Of a DNA stretch of 64,000 nucleotides, positions 57,593-64,000 are shown in pieces. Position numbers and translations under genes: made by a program. The notes under the pieces are model-generated. The model had not been told where the DNA came from and did no database searches. It saw only the letters and a list, made by a program, of their open reading frames with translations. The stretch's first letter is position 1. The number at the start of each line of letters is the position of its first letter. The stretch is taken from contig NZ_CP049270.1 of the NCBI RefSeq assembly GCF_003048595.2, positions 62,001 through 126,000 on the forward strand, written 5' to 3'. Source of the DNA: Campylobacter concisus. GTDB lineage: Bacteria; Campylobacterota; Campylobacteria; Campylobacterales; Campylobacteraceae.

Positions 57593-58648
57593 ATGGATAA
57601 AAATAGTAAAATTTATGTAGCAGGACACAAGGGTCTGGTAGGCTCTGCTATATTAAAAAATTTAAAATCAAAGGGCTATGAAAATATAATTACAAGAACT
57701 CATAGCGAGCTTGATCTAATGGATCAAAAGGCAGTTTGTGAGTTTTTTGAAAAAGAAAAGCCCGAGCACGTGGTGCTAGCTGCTGCAAAGGTCGGTGGCA
57801 TAGTGGCCAATAGCACCTATAGGGCTGATTTTATATATGAAAACTTACAAATTCAAAATAATGTGATCCACCAAAGTTATCTGCATAAGGTAAAAAAACT
57901 ACTATTTCTGGGAAGTACTTGCATATATTTTAAAAATGCCCCACAGCCAATGGGCGAGGAGGTGCTTTTGACATCTCCGCTTGAATACACAAATGAGCCA
58001 TACGCAATAGCTAAAATAGCTGGCATGAAGATGTGTGAGAGCTATAATTTACAGTACGGCACAAATTTCATATCTGTAATGCCTACAAATTTGTATGGTC
58101 CAAATGATAACTTTGATCTAGAAACTTCGCATGTATTGCCAGCACTTATAAGAAAGATACACCTTGCAAAGCTTTTAAGTGAAGAAAAATTTGACGCAGT
58201 GGTAAAAGATCTAAAAGCAAAAGATATAAATGAAGCTATGGCTTATCTTGGTAAATTTGGCATTTCAAAAGACGGAGTAGAAATTTGGGGCACAGGAAAG
58301 CCTAGACGAGAGTTTCTACACTCAGAAGATATGGCCGATGCCTGCGTGTTTTTACTGGAAAATAGAGACTTTAAAGATACTTATGATAAAAATAGCAAAG
58401 AGATAAGAAATACGCATATAAATATAGGTACAGGTAAAGATATCTCGATAAATGAGCTAGCAAATTTGGTTAAAAATATAATTGGCTTTAAAGGTGAGCT
58501 ATATTTTAATGATAACAAGCCTGATGGAACGATGCTAAAACTAACGGACCCATCTAAGCTCCACTCTCTTGGCTGGAAACATAAAGTAGAACTTGAAGAT
58601 GGAATAAAGATGCTTTATAAGTGGTATTTGAAAATAAATGATAGATAA
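57593..58648 (+). CDS. fcl: GDP-L-fucose synthase
   Basis: 351 residues of the epimerase/reductase SDR family. NAD(P) site [15 protein letters not shown], catalytic Y-x-x-x-K in [32 protein letters not shown], and [20 protein letters not shown] are typical of Fcl/WcaG. It converts GDP-4-keto-6-deoxymannose to GDP-L-fucose. It contains an extra stretch (about residues 200-225, [20 protein letters not shown]) that is seen in some family members. It overlaps the flippase start. Confidence 0.9.
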   Translation: MDKNSKIYVAGHKGLVGSAILKNLKSKGYENIITRTHSELDLMDQKAVCEFFEKEKPEHVVLAAAKVGGIVANSTYRADFIYENLQIQNNVIHQSYLHKVKKLLFLGSTCIYFKNAPQPMGEEVLLTSPLEYTNEPYAIAKIAGMKMCESYNLQYGTNFISVMPTNLYGPNDNFDLETSHVLPALIRKIHLAKLLSEEKFDAVVKDLKAKDINEAMAYLGKFGISKDGVEIWGTGKPRREFLHSEDMADACVFLLENRDFKDTYDKNSKEIRNTHINIGTGKDISINELANLVKNIIGFKGELYFNDNKPDGTMLKLTDPSKLHSLGWKHKVELEDGIKMLYKWYLKINDR

Positions 58649-59671
58649 AATAATATCATTAAAAAATCATCAAGGCTTTATGAAGTATTTTAAAAATACA
58701 TCATGGCTTTTTTTGAAAAAATACTCCGTATGTTTGTTGGACTTTTCGTTGGGATTTGGGTAGCTAGATACTTGGGTCCTGAGAGGTTTGGACTTTTTTT
58801 CATATACTTAAAGCTTTGTAAGACTTTTTGCTGCCATTGCTACGCTTGGACTTGATGGTATAGTAGTAAGGGAGCTAGTAAAGGATGAAGGTAGAGCAAA
58901 TGAGCTAATAGGCACCGCTTTTTACCTTAAGCTTATCGGTGCTATTTTGACGCTATTAGTTTTGGTAATTGCTACTTATTTTACTTCAAATGATAGGTAT
59001 ACAAATTTATTAGTATTTATCATAGCTAGCGCTACTATATTTCAATCATTTAATGTAGTAGATATGTATTTTCAATCAAAAGTTCTATCAAAATATGTAG
59101 TGTTTTCTAATATTATCTCTTTTTTTATAAGTAACATAGTAAAGATTATACTTGTTTTGATTAACTCTCCGCTTGTAGCTTTTGCATGGGTCATTTTATT
59201 TGATAGTATAGTTTTGGCTTTAGGATTTATTTATTTTTTCTTGAAATATTCAACTTCTGAGATTAAAAAAATAAAATTTAATAAAACTATCGCTATATCT
59301 CTTTTAAGAGATAGCTGGTCACTTATCCTAAGTGGAGTTGTAATATCTATATATGAAAATAGATCAGGTTATGATTCAAGAGATGCTAGGAAATGAAGCT
59401 GTTGGACAGTATGCTGCGGCAACTAGGTTAAGTGAAATTTGGTATTTTATACCTACTGTAGTTGTATCTAGTCTATTTCCTGCAATAGTAAATGCAAGAA
59501 GACAAAGTGAAGAGCTTTATTGTGATAGGCTTCAAAAGCTTTTTGACCTTGTTGCATGGATAGCCATTGCAATAGCACTACTAATGACTTTTTTATCTGA
59601 TATGATAGTAAATATGCTTTATGGTGAACAATATAATCAAGCAGCAAGTGTATTGACAATACACATCTGGG
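58638..59671 (+). pseudogene. Wzx-type polysaccharide flippase, frameshifted and truncated
   Basis: Starting ATG 58638, the frames join as [60 protein letters not shown], then a long hydrophobic run at 58870-59370 and KIDQVMIQEMLGNEAVGQYA. Two breaks are at T7 runs (58709 and 58794 areas) and a third is near 59350. At about 59670 flippase sequence ends (VLTIHIWA) and unrelated DNA begins, so the last third is missing. It belongs to the MATE/Wzx family that moves undecaprenyl-linked units across the membrane. Confidence 0.8.
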
Positions 59672-59922
59672 CTTTTTTGCCAGTTTGCTATAGCTATTTC
59701 ATCAATATCCGCCGCTACCTTTTTATTTAAACTATCGTATTTTAAAAATTCCCCATATCCGCAAGAGCTATCAAGTAATGTAATGTTTTCAAATTCCTCT
59801 TTTATATTATTTTTTAATAGCTCATAAGCTAAATTAACTAATTTTTAGGGCGTATAATATGAAACCAAATTAACCGTATCAGCTTTGTTTAAATGAATTT
59901 GTGTATGTGTGTGTATTTCCAT
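59671..59922 (-). pseudogene. DNA methyltransferase N-terminal fragment
   Basis: Read on the minus strand: HTHTQIHLNKADTVNLVSYY, a TAA in YTP-stop-KLVN, then LLDSSCGYGEFLKYDS, the SAM-binding motif I (D-x-x-C-G-x-G-x-F), and AADIDEIAIANWQK. The product ends abruptly at the flippase junction. This is the start of an N6-adenine-type methyltransferase, cut off at its 3' end and carrying a nonsense codon. Confidence 0.7.
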
Positions 59923-59946
59923 ATCTTATTATTCTTTTATCTTTTA

Positions 59947-60156
59947 TTAATCTGCAATTTTATGTTCGAGCAATTCACATACCATCAAAACAAACGCAAA
60001 ACTAAACTTACCTCGGTTAATTTTATTTGCTAAATTCTCTCTTGATTCGTTTATGCCTTTTTCTTTTAATAGCTCCGCTAGTCTCGGATAATCTATGTCG
60101 GCTTTTGCCATTTGTATTTTTAGATACACCTTTGCTCGTTTTTCATATTCGGTCAT
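59947..60156 (-). CDS. DUF6471 small protein
   Basis: 69 residues from ATG 60156 (MTEYEKRAKVYLKIQMAKAD). The block YPRLAELLKEKGINESRENL and NKINRGKFSFAFVLMVCELL match DUF6471, small helix-turn-helix-like proteins often found next to restriction-modification genes. It is 24 nt upstream of the methyltransferase fragment on the same strand. A longer start at 60240 is possible. Likely a regulator of the lost methyltransferase; inference. Confidence 0.7.
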   Translation of the reverse strand: MTEYEKRAKVYLKIQMAKADIDYPRLAELLKEKGINESRENLANKINRGKFSFAFVLMVCELLEHKIAD

Positions 60157-60350
60157 CGGTAGCCTTTTTGGTTTATATTCGTTCGTAATACCGAGACGAA
60201 TATTTTTTATGACTATATCTAAATTTTTACAATATGGCAATAAATAATTATAAATAATCTAATAAAATGAAATATCTTTATATATTTATTAAAATATAAG
60301 TATATATGTGATATAATATCATCATAAATAAAGATATAAAGGCTTAAAAA

Positions 60351-61085
60351 TGTCCCAACACTTCCTTCTCTAGTCTAAAGCTAGAACAATATCCGTTAGA
60401 AAGATAGCTTCTATGAGCGAGAACGAGTGTTACGAATATTTTAAATCGATTTGTTGGAGTAGCAATAAAGGTAGTCCTATTTGTCCGACTTGCGGAAGCG
60501 CATCGTCTCACTACTTTATAGAAAGTAGACTACAATATCGTTGCAAGGATTGTTTTCATACCTTTAGCGTTACAAGCGGAACAATATTTCACTCTCATAA
60601 GCTTGATTTTAAAGCTATACTTCTTGCTATCGTTATATTTTCTAATGCTACGAAAGGTATTTCAGCCTTACAACTTAGTAGAGACCTAGACGTTCAATAT
60701 AAAACGGCTTGGGTCTTATCTCATAAAATAAGAGAAAGCCTTATGACTAGCGATAGCGGAAATAAATTTAGCGGCATAGTCGAGATGGACGGAGTATACG
60801 TCGGAAACTATATAAAACCCGCTAATAATATAAACAACAGGATAGATAGACGAAAAGCTTTTAAGCCTAATAAACGAGTTATCATATCGCTTCGAGAGAG
60901 AAATTTATTTGGAAGCGGAGCAGGTAAAACTAAGACCTTTATTCTAAAGAGTAACCACATCTTGCCTAACTCGGAAATTCATACAGACGAAAACTCGGCT
61001 TACGACGATTTGTTAGCTCATTACAATTTAAAAAGAGTAAATCACCAAATAGAGTATTCGGGACTAAATGGGGAGAATAACAATC
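60351..61085 (+). mobile_element. IS1595-family transposase, defective
   Basis: The reading starts MSQHFLL, hits a TAG at codon 8, and resumes SKARTISVRKIASMSENECY, the normal start of IS1595 transposases. A zinc ribbon follows (CPTCGSASS...YRCKDCFHTFSV), then the ISXO2-like DDE domain (GIVEMDGVYVGNYIKP, HILPNSEIHTDENSAYDDLL, HQIEYSGLNGENNNQ). It lacks the last ~60 residues. I cannot find inverted repeats or target duplications, so the ends of the element are unknown. It is dead and probably fixed by a deletion. Confidence 0.8.
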
Positions 61086-61089
61086 AATT

Positions 61090-61249
61090 TGTAAAAATTT
61101 AAAATCCATTGATAAAGAAGTAGCGAACATTTGACTTATATTAGAAAATACCAAATTTCCTATACTTAAAAAAGTTATTTGTTTATTGCCATTTATTGGG
61201 CTCGATAGATTATTTAAATTTTTTTAGAGATATTTATAAGAGAGAAGAT
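61090..61249 (+). pseudogene. 3' fragment of a polysaccharide-locus gene
   Basis: LKSIDKEVANI, a stop, LILENTKFPILKKVICLLPF, IGLDRLFKFF, then after a T7-run shift RDIYKREDYCENFYN. It reads like the C-terminus of a glycosyl- or acyltransferase-type gene that overlapped the next gene. Its 5' part was lost with the insertion. Confidence 0.4.
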
Positions 61250-61253
61250 TATT

Positions 61254-62099
61254 GTGAAAATTTTTATAATTAGCAATATCGCCTCCATGATGATAAATTT
61301 TAGAAAAGAATTTATCTAAATCCTTGTATCAAGCGAGTATGAAGTTTATTGTTTGGTTAGTGACTGCGATAAAAAAGTAGAAAAAAGATGAGTTCTTTTG
61401 GTGTAATACCGCTTGACCATACTTTAAATACAAAAGGGCTAAATCCATTTAAAGATATTATTGCCACATATGATTTGATTAAGCTATTTAGGCAATATAG
61501 TCCAGATGCGGTTTTTTCTTTTTTTTGTTAAGCCAGTCATTTTTGCAACTATAGCCGCAAAAATAGCAAGAGTGCCACGAATAGTAGGCATGATAGAAGG
61601 GCTTGGCGGGGCTTTTACGGTTCATAAAAATGGGCAAACAAAAAAGGCGAAAATTATAAAAACTATACAAGTTCTTTTATATAAAATTTCACTACTTGGA
61701 TTAACTCAAGAAGAGCTAAAACCTTATCTTGATAGTGGCGTAGTTATATATCCTGGCTTCGTAAATGATATAAAAGAACGGATAGTGAATAGTTCCATTT
61801 TTGTCTTGCCTTCGTATTACAGAGAAGGTGTGCCAAGAAGTACGCAGGAAGCCATGGCAATAGGAAGGGCAGTAATAACCACAAATAGCGTAGGATGTAG
61901 AGAAACTGTTGAAGATGGTGTAAATGGATTCTTGGTGCCACCATTTGATAGTAAAATTTTGGCACAAAAGATGATTTATTTTATACAAAATCCAGAAATG
62001 ATAGTCCAAATGGGTATAGAAAGCAGAAAAATAGCTGAAATAAAATTTAATATAAATGAAAAAAATGAAAGACTTGCAAAGATTATTATTGGGAAATAG
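61254..62099 (+). pseudogene. Family-4 glycosyltransferase with frameshifts and an internal deletion
   Basis: From GTG 61254: KIFIISNIASMMINFRKEFI, a stop, LVSSEYEVYCLVSDCDKKVE, then a shift, SFGVIPLDHTLNTKGLNPFK, YSPDAVFSFFVKPVIF. The C-terminal half is intact (SIFVLPSYYREGVPRSTQEA, GRAVITTNSVGCRETVEDG, NGFLVPP), which is a GT4 donor-binding domain. Between VLLYKISLLG and LTQEELKPYLDSG roughly 90-130 residues expected in this family are missing without a frame change. It would have built the fucose-containing or related surface glycan. Confidence 0.75.
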
Positions 62100-62269
62100 C
62101 ACATTACCATTTTTAGATTTTTAATTTAAAAATTTATATTGACTTGACTTCGGCAAGCTTATCGTGATTTAAATAATAAAACCAAGACAAGCTCACTAGT
62201 TTTCTAGGCTAGACTTCTACCCCGTTAGTCCACTAACTGATTTTGTATTATTCTTATCAGCCTTTTGTT

Positions 62270-62525
62270 TTAAAAATTCCTATTCATCTTTTGTAGGTTT
62301 ATATTTATCTTTGAAGAATTTTTATTAGCATCGATCTTTTTCTCTAGTATCTTCTTCCCATAAATTTTTATATATCGGCTTTTAGTATTCAAGGTAGTTT
62401 CTAAAGCTAGCCCTGTGTTCTGCATCATAGTGGCAGCTTACACATTTTAGCTCTTTAGGAGTGCCAAGAGGTTTTTGTGGCGATAACTTGTGAGTTACAG
62501 ATATTGACTAGGTAGTTTTCATCTT
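62270..62525 (-). pseudogene. Possible c-type cytochrome fragment
   Basis: Minus-strand frame SVTHKLSPQKPLGTPKELKC, VSCHYDAEHRASFRNYLEY holds a C-V-S-C-H haem-binding motif. It is followed by a stop and KPIYKNLWEEDTREKDRC with further stops. No start or second haem motif is visible. The rest of 62100-62655 is AT-rich, with nothing else I recognise. Confidence 0.35.
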
Positions 62526-62655
62526 TACCGATAACCGCGAAGCAAGCGTTAGCCAATTCTAAATTTATCCATTACATTTACTGCTTATAAATAAATTTAA
62601 TTACTAAAGAATTAAGCTAAATAAAATAGAAAATAAAATATAATCCCAAATCTTT

Positions 62656-62731
62656 GGTCCCGTAGCTCAGTTGGTAGAGCACTACCTTGACATGGTAGTG
62701 GTCGATGGTTCGAGTCCATTCGGGGCCACCA
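62656..62731 (+). tRNA. tRNA-Val(GAC)
   Basis: 76 nt with CCA encoded. Acceptor GGTCCCG/CGGGGCC with one T-G pair, D-arm GCTC-AGTTGGTA-GAGC, anticodon stem CTACC/GGTAG around loop TTGACAT (anticodon GAC, Val), and T-loop TTCGAGT. All arms pair. Confidence 0.95.
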
Positions 62732-62805
62732 CTTCTAATAAAACATCCTAAGCAAGAGATTTAAAAATTAATTATTAGTAAATTTTCTAAAGATGTGGTA
62801 AAGAT

Positions 62806-64000
62806 TTATTTCAAATAATCTTTCACATCATACTCTTTGCCAGCATCGTGATCTTTTAAAAGCTTTGCCACGATAGGGCTTAAAATGATGATGGCAATTA
62901 AATTTGGTACGACCATCAAGCCATTAAACATATCTGCTAGGCTCCAGACAAAATCAACCTTTTGCAAGCTTCCCAAAAATACAAAAACGACTACTAAAAT
63001 CTGAAAAGCTCTGACCGCTTTTGCCCCAAGAAGGTATCTTACGTTGATCTCAGCAAAATAGTACCATCCCAGAATCGTTGTAAATGCAAAGAAAAATAGG
63101 CAGATCGCTACAAAGCTATAACCGCCAACCTTGCCAAAGATATGCGATGAGAAGGCCTCTTGTACTAAGGTTATGCCTGTAAAGACTGCCTTGCCATTTT
63201 CAAAGCTAATAACATTTGCAGTGAGCACTACAAAAACGGTTATATTTAAAACAATAAAAGTATCTACAAATACGCTCATTATGCCAAGTACTGCTTGATC
63301 GACTGGGTGTTTGACATTAGCTGCGGCGTGTGCGTGCGGAGTTGAGCCCATGCCAGCTTCATTGCTAAAAAGCCCTCTTGCGATGCCGTATCTCATCGCA
63401 GCTGCTATGCTAGCTCCAGTTGCTCCACCCCACGCAGCTGAAGGATCAAATGCTGCTTTGTAGATAAGCAAAACTGCATCTGGAATTTCGTGAAAATTTA
63501 AAGCGATAATGATTAGTCCAACACCTACATAAAGTAAAGCCATCAGAGGCACGATCTTTTCAGCCACTCTTGCGATCGCCTTTACGCCACCTATAAAGAT
63601 TACTGCGCAGACGATTGCTAAAAAAGCTCCAGTTATCCACTGAGGTATACCAAAGGCTCCTTTAAAGCCGTCTGAGATCGAGTTTGCTTGCACCATATTG
63701 CCGATAAAGCCAAGTGCGATAATGATAGCGATAGCGAAAAAGCCAGCTAGAATTTTTGCCCATTTTCCCTTTAATCCACGACTTATATAAAATGCCGGAC
63801 CGCCTATCGTGTGCCCGCTATCGTCTTTTGTGCGGTAAATTTGAGCTAGGCAAATTTCAGCAAAATTTGTAGCCATGCCTAAAAACGCAGCGCACCACAT
63901 CCAAAAAATCGCTCCAGGTCCACCCATGATAAGGGCCGTCGTTGCGCCTACTAGATTGCCAGTGCCAACTTGTGCAGCGATCGCAGTTGCGACCGCTTGA
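62806..64000 (-). CDS. Sodium:alanine/glycine symporter (AGCS family), 5' end beyond the window
   Basis: The visible 398 codons lack the start, which lies past 64000. Blocks AIAAQVGTGNLVGATTALI, GGPGAIFWMWCAAFLGMA, TIGGPAFYISRGLKGKW and FSNEAGMGSTPHAHAAANV are the AGCS family signature. About 8 membrane segments are visible. It imports alanine, glycine or a similar amino acid with Na+. It ends 74 nt from the tRNA-Val gene on the opposite strand. Confidence 0.92.
   Translation of the reverse strand, partial: QAVATAIAAQVGTGNLVGATTALIMGGPGAIFWMWCAAFLGMATNFAEICLAQIYRTKDDSGHTIGGPAFYISRGLKGKWAKILAGFFAIAIIIALGFIGNMVQANSISDGFKGAFGIPQWITGAFLAIVCAVIFIGGVKAIARVAEKIVPLMALLYVGVGLIIIALNFHEIPDAVLLIYKAAFDPSAAWGGATGASIAAAMRYGIARGLFSNEAGMGSTPHAHAAANVKHPVDQAVLGIMSVFVDTFIVLNITVFVVLTANVISFENGKAVFTGITLVQEAFSSHIFGKVGGYSFVAICLFFFAFTTILGWYYFAEINVRYLLGAKAVRAFQILVVVFVFLGSLQKVDFVWSLADMFNGLMVVPNLIAIIILSPIVAKLLKDHDAGKEYDVKDYLK

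Overview
The window is AT-rich, and its gene content and family resemblances point to an epsilonproteobacterium of the genus Campylobacter. C. concisus or a close relative is my best guess; that is inference, since no 16S or typing gene lies here. Pointers are a type VI secretion (T6SS) cluster with no ClpV gene in view, an assT/dsbL/dsbI sulfotransferase set, adjacent metE and metF-like genes, and A/T-biased codon use.

Layout. 0.3-4.5 kb: a large repeat protein with a C-terminal domain like those of type I-secreted adhesins; its 5' end looks chimeric. 4.5-7.5 kb: a 10-bp-phased GTA repeat array, a decayed tyrosine integrase on the minus strand, and the 3' half of a tRNA-Met, i.e. the scar of an integrated element. 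7.7-11.2 kb: a graveyard of toxin-like and secreted genes with frameshifts and a 52-bp tandem duplication. 11.3-29.5 kb: the T6SS cluster in the order tssJ-K-L-A-B-C-E-F-G-M-fha-hcp-(three small genes)-vgrG. tssK, tssE, tssM, fha, hcp and vgrG read through; tssJ, L, A, B, C, F and G are each broken by indels, mostly in A/T runs. 29.6-35.9 kb: a 1911-residue LapA-type adhesin with an N-terminal retention module, a TAAG LapG-like cleavage site, a Pro-Gln linker, a repeat stalk and a secretion domain, followed by a broken spare copy of the secretion domain. 36-37 kb: a dead metal/cobalamin-type binding protein. 37.3-41.6 kb: periplasmic arylsulfate sulfotransferase with its DsbL/DsbI oxidation pair. 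41.6-44.6 kb: a sensor kinase and response regulator, then a free-standing retention-module protein that shares a palindromic promoter element with the big adhesin. 44.7-55 kb: housekeeping genes (thiD, purM, coaE, dapF, rpmI-rplT, a C69 dipeptidase, metE, metF-like). metE has a long, structured, GC-rich leader. 55-62.1 kb: surface polysaccharide genes for GDP-fucose (manC, gmd, fcl), with a flippase and a glycosyltransferase wrecked around an inserted methyltransferase/DUF6471/IS1595 block. 62.6 kb: tRNA-Val(GAC). The window ends in a Na+:alanine symporter that runs off the edge.

The most interesting thread is the adhesin system. Two genes 14 kb apart both encode retention modules. Both are preceded by TTGTAC-N4-GTACAA placed exactly 24 nt before the -10, and the distal one sits directly behind a two-component pair. 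This suggests a co-regulated cell-surface adhesin with a stand-alone companion, controlled by transcription and probably by proteolytic release. The second thread is the metE leader: a promoter, a 9-codon micro-ORF, a GC-rich folded block and a terminator-like hairpin.

A caution applies throughout. The frameshifts sit mainly in homopolymer runs and cluster in two zones (7.7-20.3 kb and 56-62 kb), so either real decay or sequencing error could explain them.
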